Shown: positions 1 through 6,545 of the stretch, one piece after another
How positions within the stretch are numbered: position 1 is the stretch's first letter
Layout: each line of letters begins with the position of its first letter
From: Pseudomonadota bacterium
GTDB lineage: Bacteria; Desulfobacterota; BSN033; WVXP01; G020346125
Direction of reading: 5' to 3'
Length of the DNA stretch: 13,417 nt
Assembly: GCA_030672465.1 (NCBI GenBank)
Contig: DAOVGJ010000059.1
Coordinates: 1-13,417 of the forward strand
Position numbers and translations under genes: made by a program
The notes under the pieces: model-generated
The model's database searches: none
Told to the model about the DNA's origin: nothing
Seen by the model: the letters and a program-made list of their open reading frames with translations, nothing else

Positions 1-78
1 CTCTAAGTCTCTGCCATAGACAAGGATCCCTAAATCAGCGGTATGATCCAGAAGCCTGAACTTTTTCCCTCTGCCCAA
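1..78 (-). CDS. Archease, N-terminal fragment (gene continues past left edge)
   Basis: Reading the minus strand from position 78 to 1 gives 26 codons, MGRGKKFRLLDHTADLGILV followed by YGRDLE. The DHTADLGI block (residues 11-18) is the N-terminal signature of the archease family. From family knowledge, archease is a small cytosolic protein that promotes guanylylation and multiple turnover of the RNA ligase RtcB, and Asp residues in this motif bind metal. No rtcB gene is visible here. I chose the TTG at 76-78 because a purine-rich AGG-containing stretch lies just upstream and a strong promoter predicts an mRNA start near 104. That would leave the alternative in-frame TTG at 97-99 almost no leader. 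Only about a fifth of the usual roughly 140-residue protein is inside the window. The identity rests on one short but very characteristic motif. Confidence 0.75.
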   Translation of the reverse strand, partial: MGRGKKFRLLDHTADLGILVYGRDLE

Positions 79-110
79 TGGATTTTCCCTATCCTTCAAC
101 GCTTAAAAAA

Positions 111-139
111 ATTGTATATCTACCCCTGACCCATGTCAA
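111..139 (-). promoter_or_regulatory. Sigma70-type promoter for archease
   Basis: On the minus strand a perfect -35 TTGACA (134-139) is followed by a 17-base spacer and a -10 TACAAT (111-116, five of six consensus bases). Transcription would begin near 104, about 25 bases before the TTG start at 78. This gives archease its own promoter between it and the upstream DUF2007 gene. Confidence 0.7.
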
Positions 140-205
140 TCTTCATTGGATCTGGAGTTTCCCAATTCGATGCTTGTAAAATTTCAACTCAATAGATGGA
201 TAGCC

Positions 206-466
206 TCATTTTTTCACTTTATTGCCCACTTCCCCTCTCTTTCTAAATGCTCCCTCGAACTCGTTCACCACCTTCTCCCCCAGGGCCTTAAATTCCTCCG
301 GGACCATGATAGCGGCCCACCCCTTCTGGGGAATGTAGAGACCATCATAGGCTGTATCGGAGAATCCTTTCACCATTACTGGAATTCCCTCCTCCTGCAA
401 GGCCTGAGAGACCAAATCGGCTTCAAATTTATTCTCCACAACAATGATCTTGATGAAATTCCCCAA
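206..466 (-). CDS. DUF2007 family putative signal-transducing protein
   Basis: This 86-residue protein has the form of the DUF2007 family: a short ferredoxin-like fold opening with a beta strand (IKIIVVENKFEADL, residues 5-18), then a helix and an Ala/Gly-rich segment, ending in a helix EFKALGEKVVNEFEGAF. Members are annotated as putative signal-transducing proteins, and the ligand or partner is not known to me. The start is TTG at 464-466. It has an AGGAG ribosome-binding site at 475-479 with 8-base spacing, and an in-frame TGA a few codons upstream rules out a longer form. The gene is divergent from the XRE-cupin gene and lies upstream of archease, which has its own promoter. A hairpin sits just ahead of the ribosome-binding site. 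The family call is from pattern memory, since the protein is short. Confidence 0.7.
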   Translation of the reverse strand: MGNFIKIIVVENKFEADLVSQALQEEGIPVMVKGFSDTAYDGLYIPQKGWAAIMVPEEFKALGEKVVNEFEGAFRKRGEVGNKVKK

Positions 467-483
467 GAATCGAACTCCTCATG

Positions 484-503
484 CTCCCCTGTTCAATGGG
501 GAG
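484..503 (-). repeat. Inverted repeat (6-bp stem, 8-base loop) just ahead of the DUF2007 ribosome-binding site
   Basis: CTCCCC (484-489) and GGGGAG (498-503) are perfect inverted copies separated by 8 bases. On the minus-strand transcript this would form a GC-rich hairpin ending only four bases before the AGGAG site at 475-479. There is no U-tract after it, so it is not an obvious intrinsic terminator. It may be a leader structure affecting translation or stability, or chance. Confidence 0.4.
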
Positions 504-561
504 AATCTTAGACCTATAGCATCAACCCACGCTGCTTATGGAACGAAGCCCAATCTGAAAT

Positions 562-590
562 AGTATACCTGTAATATTAACAAATGCAAA
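562..590 (-). promoter_or_regulatory. Candidate promoter for the DUF2007 gene
   Basis: On the minus strand TTTGCA (585-590), a 17-base spacer and TATACT (562-567) resemble a sigma70 promoter, with four and five consensus matches. It would give a leader of about 90 bases containing the 484-503 hairpin. It lies back to back with the promoter of the divergent XRE-cupin gene, with the two -35 elements about 25 bases apart. Confidence 0.4.
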
Positions 591-614
591 ATTCAACCCG
601 AAAACATTTTTAGG

Positions 615-643
615 TTGAAACGTCCTACTGATATTCGTATAAT
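615..643 (+). promoter_or_regulatory. Sigma70-type promoter for the XRE-cupin regulator
   Basis: TTGAAA (615-620), a 17-base spacer and a perfect TATAAT (638-643) form a near-consensus promoter, with transcription predicted near 650 and a leader of about 39 bases. An imperfect palindrome, TGAT-N9-ATCA at 629-645, overlaps the -10 element and could be an operator, possibly for the regulator itself. That last point is inference. Confidence 0.65.
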
Positions 644-688
644 CAAGCCTAATATCCATCTTGTTGTAGGTCGTATTGAGGGGAAAAG

Positions 689-1234
689 ATGCCGAGAACT
701 AAGGAATCCTTTGAATCGAGGATGAAGAAATTACGGTTGAAAAAGGGCTTATCCTTGAAACAACTGGCCAATGAAACCGGATACAGTTCCCAATATCTCG
801 AGAAGATCGAAAAGGGAGGCGTAATTCCTCCGGTTTCAGCCATTATTCAGATCGCAAAGGCACTCTCCGTGGAATCGGGTACCTTCCTTTCGGCTGAGCA
901 ACAGAAAGCCTCCGAAGAGAGGAGGAGAAAGAGCTTCTTGGTCCGGACCGAGGCCTACGCCTATCAAACCCTTACTCCAGGGGCCGAAACCAAACACTTA
1001 AAGGCATTCCTCGTATCCGTAGATCCCCAGAAAGAACACAAGGGCGTCGACTACCACCACGAAGGCGAGGAGTTCATCTACGTATTGGAGGGGAACGTGG
1101 AGATGGTGGTTGGAGAGGAACGAAATATCCTCACGACGGGCCAAAGCCTCCATTTCAATTCAGCCATCAGCCACAAACTGAGGAACTTGGGTGAAAAACC
1201 GGCCAAATTCATCGCCGTAATCTACACGCCTTAA
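689..1234 (+). CDS. XRE-family transcriptional regulator with C-terminal cupin domain
   Basis: The 181-residue protein joins two domains. Residues about 11-66 form an XRE/Cro-type helix-turn-helix (RLKKGLSLKQLANETGYSSQ, then YLEKIEKGG and a PPVSAIIQIAKAL helix). Residues about 103-178 form a cupin_2 barrel with the two usual motifs (DYHHEGEEFIYVLEG with His123, His124 and Glu127, and a second motif around His162). In this MerR/PuuR-like architecture the cupin is thought to sense a small molecule and the N-terminus binds DNA. The ligand cannot be read from the sequence. The ATG at 689 has a GAGGGG ribosome-binding site 5 bases upstream. The gene is divergent from the DUF2007 gene and convergent with the receiver gene. 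Its targets are unknown; local autoregulation is possible. Confidence 0.85.
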   Translation: MPRTKESFESRMKKLRLKKGLSLKQLANETGYSSQYLEKIEKGGVIPPVSAIIQIAKALSVESGTFLSAEQQKASEERRRKSFLVRTEAYAYQTLTPGAETKHLKAFLVSVDPQKEHKGVDYHHEGEEFIYVLEGNVEMVVGEERNILTTGQSLHFNSAISHKLRNLGEKPAKFIAVIYTP

Positions 1235-1273
1235 ACACATCGGCCCGTGTCTCGTGGAGTCTATTCAATTTTC

Positions 1274-1642
1274 TCAGGGCTGAGATCCCGCTTCCCCAAG
1301 GATCTCTCGTACCTTTGCCTTTAACTCTCCTAAATCGGCCGATTTAACCACGTACGCATCGGCACCCCAGCTCATGAAGTCGTCCTTGTAACTCGAATAG
1401 GCGGTATTCAAAATGATGGGGACATCCCTATGTTCTCTTATGATCCTGCCGAGGGTCTCCATGCCATCCATCACGGGCATAACGATATCCAGAATGATCA
1501 AGTCTGGTTTCGCCATATCCAGCTTCTTCAAGGCCTCCCTACCATTAGCAGCCAGTATTACCTCGTACCCGGCTTCGGCCAACTCATCGTGGTACAAAAG
1601 CCGCTGGCTATCATCGTCCTCAACCACCAATATCTTCTTCAC
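1274..1642 (-). CDS. Single-domain response regulator (receiver domain only)
   Basis: The 122-residue protein is a complete CheY-like receiver domain with no output domain. Visible conserved residues are the acidic pocket Asp9-Asp10-Asp11 in VVEDDDSQ, the phospho-acceptor Asp52 in LIILDIVMPVMDG, Thr80 in LNTAYSS and Lys100 in VVKSADLGELK. It should be phosphorylated by a histidine kinase and act by protein-protein contact or as a phosphorelay step. No kinase is encoded nearby. The start is GTG at 1640-1642 behind an AGGGGAG ribosome-binding site, and a good promoter lies about 40 bases upstream. It is transcribed convergently with the XRE-cupin gene and appears monocistronic. Family certainty is high, while its pathway is unknown. 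Confidence 0.92.
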   Translation of the reverse strand: MKKILVVEDDDSQRLLYHDELAEAGYEVILAANGREALKKLDMAKPDLIILDIVMPVMDGMETLGRIIREHRDVPIILNTAYSSYKDDFMSWGADAYVVKSADLGELKAKVREILGEAGSQP

Positions 1643-1684
1643 GGGCAGCTCCCCTAAAAGGAAACACTCCTTTCCCTATTTGAT

Positions 1685-1713
1685 ATCATACGTCGCACAT
1701 AAAATCAAGTCAA
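1685..1713 (-). promoter_or_regulatory. Sigma70-type promoter for the receiver-domain gene
   Basis: On the minus strand TTGACT (1708-1713), a 17-base spacer and TATGAT (1685-1690) each match consensus at five of six positions. Transcription near 1678 would give a leader of about 35 bases before the GTG start at 1642, supporting a single-gene transcript. Confidence 0.65.
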
Positions 1714-1797
1714 AACATTGTTTTGGCAAGCTCCTCCAATTTACTTGCCTTTCATTAGTCACAATGTTTTCTTAGGTTGGAGGCATGTACCTGAGAG

Positions 1798-1826
1798 TTG
1801 TTTTAAGGGAATCAATTTCCTATAAT
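1798..1826 (+). promoter_or_regulatory. Candidate promoter upstream of the small membrane protein
   Basis: TTGTTT (1798-1803), 17 bases, then a perfect -10 TATAAT (1821-1826). The -35 is poor, so this is a moderate candidate. It would drive plus-strand transcription toward the small ORF at 1939-2097 with a leader of about 100 bases in which I see no other gene. Confidence 0.4.
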
Positions 1827-1938
1827 CGCTTAATCATTGACATTCGATGGGGCCGATGTGGCGATTTATGCGAAAAAGCAGACATGATGGCCGTCGGATC
1901 CCAATCCCTTGTTCACCGGACCATATGGGTATTACGCC

Positions 1939-2097
1939 ATGTCATTTCGGAATCAATGCATTCTCTGGTTAATCCTGTTTGCCGTCATTGATGCCATCAT
2001 CCCTATCCCCTTCGCCGAAATCTTCCTCCTGTATGTCCTTATGAAGAAGCCGGATTGGTTTAGGGAAATGGTTGACAGGGTCTATAGCGGGATATAA
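1939..2097 (+). CDS. Small predicted membrane protein, unknown function
   Basis: From the ATG at 1939 the protein has 52 residues. A polar N-terminus is followed by a long hydrophobic stretch (about residues 7-34: CILWLILFAVIDAIIPIP, then FAEIFLLYVL), then a basic amphipathic tail MKKPDWFREMVDRVY. The central Ile-Pro-Ile-Pro suggests a kinked or hairpin-like membrane segment. A longer form from TTG at 1909 (62 residues) is possible, and an in-frame TGA at 1885-1887 rules out more. Neither start has a strong ribosome-binding site. The hydrophobic pattern with positively charged tail resembles small conserved hypotheticals I recall from delta-proteobacterial genomes, but I cannot name a family. 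It converges on trpS with a 12-base gap. Confidence 0.5.
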   Translation: MSFRNQCILWLILFAVIDAIIPIPFAEIFLLYVLMKKPDWFREMVDRVYSGI

Positions 2098-2109
2098 GTC
2101 GAGTTCGGC

Positions 2110-3093
2110 TCAATTTACGGGGCGAATGCCGGTCTTGGCCCTCACTTCATCCATCACCTCGACGGCGATCTCCCTGCATCGCCTCGCGCTCTTTTCCAGG
2201 GCCTCCTTTACGTAATCGACATTTTCTCGAAGCTCCCTTACCCTGCTCCGAATGGGGGCCAAATGGGCCATCATATCATCATAGAGGATCCTTTTATGGT
2301 CCACACACCCTATGGCTGCCTCTCGGCAATCCCGGTCTATGGCTTCTAGGTCTTCCCGGCTCTTGAATCCAGTATGGATGGTAAAGATGTTGCACCGATC
2401 CGGGTTTCCCGGATCGGTCCGACGTTTTCGGGCTTCATCGGTCACCGCCGTTCGCAACTTCTCCCAGATTTCGTCCTCCGGTTCAGTCAATCCCACGTAG
2501 TTATTCATGCTTTTGGACATCTTCTTCTTTCCGTCAAGGCCGAGAATCCTGGGGGTATCCGGTGGGAGGACTTGCGGTTCCGGAAAGGTCTCGCCAAATC
2601 TCCTGTTGAATTTCCTGGCGATCTCCCGGGTGAGCTCCACATGTTGAAACTGATCTTCCCCGACGGGGACGAAATGGGCCTTGTAGAGGAGAATGTCCGC
2701 CGCCTGGAGAGCCGGATAGTCCAAAAGCCCAATATTAATATTGTGGCGATGCTGTTTCGACTTGTCCTTAAACTGCGTCATTCGCTCCAACTCTCCGATG
2801 GGTGTTATACAATTGAAAATCCAGGTCAGCTCCGTATGCTCCGGAACATGGGATTGTACAAATAGGGAGCATCTATCCGGATCCAATCCACAAGCGATGT
2901 TAATAATGGCCGTCTCCATGATCCGAGATTGCATCATCCCGGGGTCGAAGTCAATGGTAATGGCGTGATAATCGACGATACAGTAAATACAATCATAGTC
3001 ATCGATCAAAGAGGCCCAGTTCTGGATAGCCCCGAGATAGTTACCGATATGGATTTCACCCGTCGGCTGAATCCCGCTAAAAATCCTCTTCAT
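2110..3093 (-). CDS. trpS: Tryptophan--tRNA ligase
   Basis: The 327-residue protein is a class Ic aminoacyl-tRNA synthetase that charges tRNA(Trp) using ATP in the cytosol. The opening FSGIQPTGEIHIGNYLGAI carries the HIGH-equivalent HIGN (residues 15-18). The second ATP signature KMSKS is at 191-195 in LDGKKKMSKSMNNYVG. Other TrpRS hallmarks are IVDYHAIT, DYPALQAADILLY (residues 125-137) and PVGEDQFQHVELTR (143-156). Length is typical of bacterial TrpS (about 325-340). The ATG at 3093 follows the stop of the ferritin-like gene by 11 bases, with its AGGGG ribosome-binding site overlapping that gene's end. The two are therefore very likely co-transcribed. No tryptophan-linked attenuator is visible. 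Confidence 0.97.
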   Translation of the reverse strand: MKRIFSGIQPTGEIHIGNYLGAIQNWASLIDDYDCIYCIVDYHAITIDFDPGMMQSRIMETAIINIACGLDPDRCSLFVQSHVPEHTELTWIFNCITPIGELERMTQFKDKSKQHRHNINIGLLDYPALQAADILLYKAHFVPVGEDQFQHVELTREIARKFNRRFGETFPEPQVLPPDTPRILGLDGKKKMSKSMNNYVGLTEPEDEIWEKLRTAVTDEARKRRTDPGNPDRCNIFTIHTGFKSREDLEAIDRDCREAAIGCVDHKRILYDDMMAHLAPIRSRVRELRENVDYVKEALEKSARRCREIAVEVMDEVRAKTGIRPVN

Positions 3094-3104
3094 CTGTATT
3101 ACCC

Positions 3105-3560
3105 CTAATACTTCGTGGATTCCAGGACATCATCCTCGTACATCTTCTCAAACTTTAACTTGTGTTTGGCTTCCTCTTGGGCCAACATCTGAAACAATTT
3201 TTTCAGGTCCGGATTCTCGCACATCTTGGCCGATCGGAGGTAGAAGTTGTGGGATTTCTCCTCGCTCTTTATGGCGTACCGGAGAATATCCGGATAATCC
3301 ATATCCTTGCTATACGGAATGTCCTCCAAAAACTCGCTGATTTCCAAATCGGGCATTTCACTAAATTCGTAACTCCTCAGCTTCGTCATATCCAATTCTT
3401 CCAGCATTTTCTTATGCCCCAGTTCCTCCTCCGCTAGTTCTTTGAACATTTTATCCATACCCGGCTTGGCCCGCTCGCTGGCCATTTGATAGAACGTAGC
3501 GGCATCCGCCTCTTTTCTAATTGCCTCTTTGACAATATCCTCAAAAGTATCCGGCCTCAT
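3105..3560 (-). CDS. Rubrerythrin-type ferritin-like di-iron protein (no rubredoxin domain)
   Basis: From the ATG at 3558-3560 the protein has 151 residues forming a four-helix ferritin-like bundle. Predicted di-iron ligands follow the rubrerythrin pattern: Glu17 in helix A, Glu46-x-x-His49 (EEELGHKKM) in helix B, a Glu near 100 in AIKSEEKSHNFY, and Glu130-x-x-His133 (QEEAKHKLKFEKMY) in helix D. The C-terminal rubredoxin domain of classical rubrerythrin is absent. Such proteins are linked to peroxide or iron handling in anaerobes and microaerophiles; the exact reaction is not evident. I chose this start because an AGGAG site lies 8 bases upstream and the fold begins here. A longer reading from 3629 adds 23 residues that look unlike a domain. 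It sits between the L,D-transpeptidase gene and trpS. Confidence 0.85.
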   Translation of the reverse strand: MRPDTFEDIVKEAIRKEADAATFYQMASERAKPGMDKMFKELAEEELGHKKMLEELDMTKLRSYEFSEMPDLEISEFLEDIPYSKDMDYPDILRYAIKSEEKSHNFYLRSAKMCENPDLKKLFQMLAQEEAKHKLKFEKMYEDDVLESTKY

Positions 3561-3638
3561 GTCGTGCTCCTTTCTCTCCAAATTGACCCCCGAAGGAAAA
3601 CCTCCCGTTGAGCTCATCCCATCGGCCATGAACTCCGA

Positions 3639-4205
3639 CTAAGGAAATATGAAAACCAAGGCCCCCTCCTCAACGTAGGGGAAAAATTCCTCTATATCTC
3701 GGTTGAAGAGGGAAATGCAGCCCTCCGTCCAATCGATTTTGGCACGATTGAGGGCCTCGGAATAAGTCCCGTGAATTCCTATCCCCCCTCCCAATCCGAT
3801 ACAACCGTCTTCCGTCAAGGGGATTAACCCCGCAGCGCAGGCCTCTCTGTGCCTTTGCACATCGTCCCAGGTCGGGTAATTGAGCAGGATAAACCTCGCC
3901 CACTCCTCATGGAACCTCTTCGACACAATTCGGAAGACCCCCTCAGGCGTGCATTTATCCCCCTCGTAAAGCTTTTGACCCTGTGGATTTTTCCCAAAAA
4001 CCACGGGGTATGCCTTCACAAACTTCCCATCTAAATAGAAAAAGAGCGTTCGTTTCGACTTCATGACGACGATGCTACTAGCCCTCCAGGGGCTGATCCC
4101 CTTCTCCTCGCAGATCTCATAGATGGATTTGGTGTAACCATCGGATGAGCCAAGGACAATAAGGAAAAAAAACAGGGCAATGAAGAAGCGGCCTTTTCTC
4201 ACCAT
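3639..4205 (-). CDS. Exported L,D-transpeptidase, YkuD domain
   Basis: The 188-residue protein starts with a signal peptide or N-terminal anchor (basic MVRKGR, then a hydrophobic run to about residue 19). A YkuD/ErfK-type domain follows from about residue 44: SSIVVMKSKRTLFFYLDGK, the TPEGVFRI motif (86-93), IGIHGTYSEA with His145-Gly146, and the catalytic segment DWTEGCISL with Cys163. These enzymes act in the periplasm through a cysteine nucleophile, making 3-3 peptidoglycan crosslinks or attaching proteins to murein. The YafK-like branch can also cleave such links, so the direction is not certain. No LysM or other wall-binding domain is present. The gene lies 111 bases downstream of an unknown secreted protein and 78 bases before the ferritin-like gene. 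Confidence 0.88.
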   Translation of the reverse strand: MVRKGRFFIALFFFLIVLGSSDGYTKSIYEICEEKGISPWRASSIVVMKSKRTLFFYLDGKFVKAYPVVFGKNPQGQKLYEGDKCTPEGVFRIVSKRFHEEWARFILLNYPTWDDVQRHREACAAGLIPLTEDGCIGLGGGIGIHGTYSEALNRAKIDWTEGCISLFNRDIEEFFPYVEEGALVFIFP

Positions 4206-4316
4206 GGCCTGCCTCGCAGATCTTACGATCCACCTCAGGGGGAAGGCCTTTTCCTATTTAAGAAAGCCCCATGCCCCTTTGGCAGTGTAACCATCGTATC
4301 TTACCCTTTGAATACC

Positions 4317-4904
4317 TTAAAACCCCTCTTCAATTTTCTTTCTTCGCTCCCTCTCCTCCTCCTCAAAAAATCTCTTTGTATCCTGCTCCTTTTGGAAGAG
4401 TTCAACCGTATCCACTGCGGCATATCTTATCTCCCCATCTTCCTCATAGTAGTAACCCTCCCTCCCCAAATCCCGGACTACCTTCCTTTGCTTATATTTC
4501 ATCGTCTCGATGGTAAAATAGAAGAAAGGCTTACTGCGCAGGGTTTTTAAGATCTTTTTCTGGGAAATGATGGAATTTCCGGTGCCCGAAAGGGTTACCA
4601 TCAACAGGTCATTATCCTTTTCGATTTTATCGGAAAGGGAAAAGAGATCCGTCGACCTTGAGACTTGAATTCTCTTGATGAGCCGAAATTCTCCTTGATA
4701 TTTGCTGAAGACCTCCCACAGGACCTTCAATTGCCTCTCAAGCCTCTCGCGCTTTTCGATGGAGTCGAATCGACCCCAGTCGGCGATGAGCTGCTTCCCC
4801 TGGGCATCGAACTTCTCCTCATATTCCCCCCTCTTAGATCCCCAAGACGGGGTGGTGAGAAAAACGATGATGAAAACCAGGAGAAGAATGTGAATCCTAT
4901 TCAT
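4317..4904 (-). CDS. Exported protein of unknown function (195 aa)
   Basis: I do not recognise the family. Residues 1-22 (MNRIHILLLVFIIVFLTTPSWG) look like a Sec signal peptide with cleavage near the Ser-Trp-Gly, and there is no lipobox Cys. The mature part is strongly charged. It has a helical stretch with heptad-like spacing (residues 25-75), a mixed alpha/beta middle (SDKIEKDNDLLMVTLSGTGN, then a KPFFYFTIETMKYKQRKVV strand-like region), a Tyr-rich segment REGYYYEEDGEIRYA, and a Glu/Lys/Arg-rich tail likely to be a long helix. The ATG has an AAAGGGG ribosome-binding site. It precedes the L,D-transpeptidase gene in the same direction, suggesting an envelope role. That is inference from context only. 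Confidence 0.8.
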   Translation of the reverse strand: MNRIHILLLVFIIVFLTTPSWGSKRGEYEEKFDAQGKQLIADWGRFDSIEKRERLERQLKVLWEVFSKYQGEFRLIKRIQVSRSTDLFSLSDKIEKDNDLLMVTLSGTGNSIISQKKILKTLRSKPFFYFTIETMKYKQRKVVRDLGREGYYYEEDGEIRYAAVDTVELFQKEQDTKRFFEEEERERRKKIEEGF

Positions 4905-5089
4905 CTCACCCCTTTGTTAAAACTATATCATAAATTCCCGGCCCATGGTGATATCTCGATAAGGGAATCTCCGAGAATTCGACCCGGGAACGACTCCCCA
5001 GCTCACATCAGTAGCCGGTACGTACCCGAGGGAAACTCATTAACCGTGATATAGGCCAAATAAAGGAGTTACTTGGGTGACCGGTCAAT

Positions 5090-6508
5090 TCACATTTCCT
5101 TGGTTTCTTCCTTTAGGGCCCTTTTTAGTTGCCGGATCTCCTCTTGAATCTCCTCTCCCCCATCGCAGTATTGTGAGGCCTTCCTGAGGTGGACCAAGGC
5201 GTATTTGACCTCCCCCCGTTTTTTAAAGTAAGTGCTGAAATTTCGGTGAGAATTGCATCGATCACCCCTTTTGCCGTAAACCATTGCCAGGCTGTAATAC
5301 AGGTCGACAAAGTCTGGATTAATCTCCTTTGCCCTCAAATAGGAATCGAGCGAGGCTTCCAAATCACCCTTCTCCTGATAGGCACGACCCATGTAATAGA
5401 GACTGAGAATATCTCGGGGATAAATAACCAGCGATTCCCGCAGGAGGGAAACCGCATCATCCAGCCTTCCGTTTAAGAAATAGCAGCTGCCCAGCTCCCG
5501 GAGGACCCCTCCATCCTGGGGAGATAAATGCCTCGCCCGCTCGAGCTCCCCAATGGCGAGATCGATCCTCCCCATTTTCTTGTAGGCCAAGGCGAGGCCG
5601 AAGAGGGCATCCAAATCAGTTGGCTTCCCCTTCAGAATGGATTGAAAATGTCTTGCCGCAGTTTGGGCTTCCCTCTCTTCCACAAAAAGTTTGGTCTGAA
5701 TGCGCTTCAGGCCTTTTCCATTCTCCATAAAGCCTCTTGGAGGGGAATCCCGCAACCTCTCCATGAGATAGCTGATTCTTTCCTCGGTCCCCGGATGAGT
5801 CGAAAGGTAACTCGGAGGGGTTGCAGGGGAATGGAAGCTCATCCGATGCATTTTCTTCAAAAAAGATACCAACCCCCAACCATCATAGCCCGCTTTGGTA
5901 AGGTACTGAAATCCCAATTGGTCCGCCTCCCTTTCATCCTCGCGGCTATATTTCAACGCCAGGGCTTGGCTTGCAGCGACCGAGCCCGTCATCATCGCCC
6001 CTGCCGCCTTTCCCCCCATAATGACCCCGGCCAAGACTCCGGCAATGCTTAACAAACTCAATTTCTTCGACCTCTCAATCCTCTGGGCGATATGCCTGGC
6101 CTTGATATGGCCAATTTCGTGACTTACAACACCCGCCACCTCATCTTCCGAAGAGGCCATGATGATGAGCCCGCTGGCCAAGAAGATGTGCCCCCCCGGG
6201 ATGGCAAAGGCGTTGGGATCGGGACTCTTCACCACATAGTATCGGAACTCGTAGGGAGTGTGACCAATCTCAGAAACGATCCGCTCCCCTATCCTATCCA
6301 GATATTGCTGAACGGTGGGATCCCGGATGATCTCCAATTCCTTCTCAATTTGAAGGACCAACCTCCGCCCCATCTCCTTTTCCTTCTCCACCGATAATGA
6401 TGCATAGGCAATGGGTGAGATGCATTTCAATATGCACTCGACCCCTAAGAACAGCAAGAGGGCTGCCATAGTAATGCGCCACCGATGCCCTTTCTTCTTC
6501 ACCGCCAT
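5090..6508 (-). CDS. Exported M48-family metallopeptidase with TPR repeats (BepA/YfgC-like)
   Basis: The 472-residue protein has a signal peptide (basic start, hydrophobic core around residues 13-34, likely cleavage after AYA at about 36). The M48 zinc peptidase domain spans about 40-255: the zinc motif is His130-Glu131-Ile-Gly-His134 in VVSHEIGHIKARHI, and the third ligand is Glu192 in the SREDEREADQLGFQYL block. NAFAIPGGHIFLASGL (99-114) is the usual substrate-binding strand, and a THPGTEERI segment near 238 closes the domain. A TPR array follows (about 290-440), with repeats such as ALFGLALAYKKMGRIDLAIG and LYYMGRAYQEKGDLEASLDS. This architecture matches BepA, a periplasmic protease-chaperone for outer-membrane protein assembly. 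It lies 37 bases after tatC in the same direction. Orthology to BepA itself is not proven. Confidence 0.93.
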   Translation of the reverse strand: MAVKKKGHRWRITMAALLLFLGVECILKCISPIAYASLSVEKEKEMGRRLVLQIEKELEIIRDPTVQQYLDRIGERIVSEIGHTPYEFRYYVVKSPDPNAFAIPGGHIFLASGLIIMASSEDEVAGVVSHEIGHIKARHIAQRIERSKKLSLLSIAGVLAGVIMGGKAAGAMMTGSVAASQALALKYSREDEREADQLGFQYLTKAGYDGWGLVSFLKKMHRMSFHSPATPPSYLSTHPGTEERISYLMERLRDSPPRGFMENGKGLKRIQTKLFVEEREAQTAARHFQSILKGKPTDLDALFGLALAYKKMGRIDLAIGELERARHLSPQDGGVLRELGSCYFLNGRLDDAVSLLRESLVIYPRDILSLYYMGRAYQEKGDLEASLDSYLRAKEINPDFVDLYYSLAMVYGKRGDRCNSHRNFSTYFKKRGEVKYALVHLRKASQYCDGGEEIQEEIRQLKRALKEETKEM

Positions 6509-6545
6509 TTTCCTATGAGGGGAAGCTCATTCTTTGATGAATGGT

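Noticed and set aside
146..511. Plus-strand 121-codon ORF over the DUF2007 gene
   Set aside because: It lies opposite a coherent minus-strand gene with a strong ribosome-binding site and family-like sequence; the plus-strand product looks random.
1235..1273. Possible bidirectional terminator between the XRE-cupin and receiver genes
   Set aside because: Only 4-5 bp stems (ACAC/GTGT, CTCAG/CTGAG with a 2-base loop) and no proper T-tract, so too weak to annotate.
1413..1775. Plus-strand ORFs opposite the receiver gene
   Set aside because: They are antisense to a textbook receiver domain with its own promoter and contain no recognisable domain.
2098..2115. Possible terminator between the small membrane ORF and trpS
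   Set aside because: The GAG-TTCGG-CTC pairing has only three base pairs and no T-run.
3561..3629. N-terminal extension of the ferritin-like protein from ATG 3629
   Set aside because: The added 23 residues are not ferritin-like, and the internal ATG at 3560 has a much better AGGAG site.
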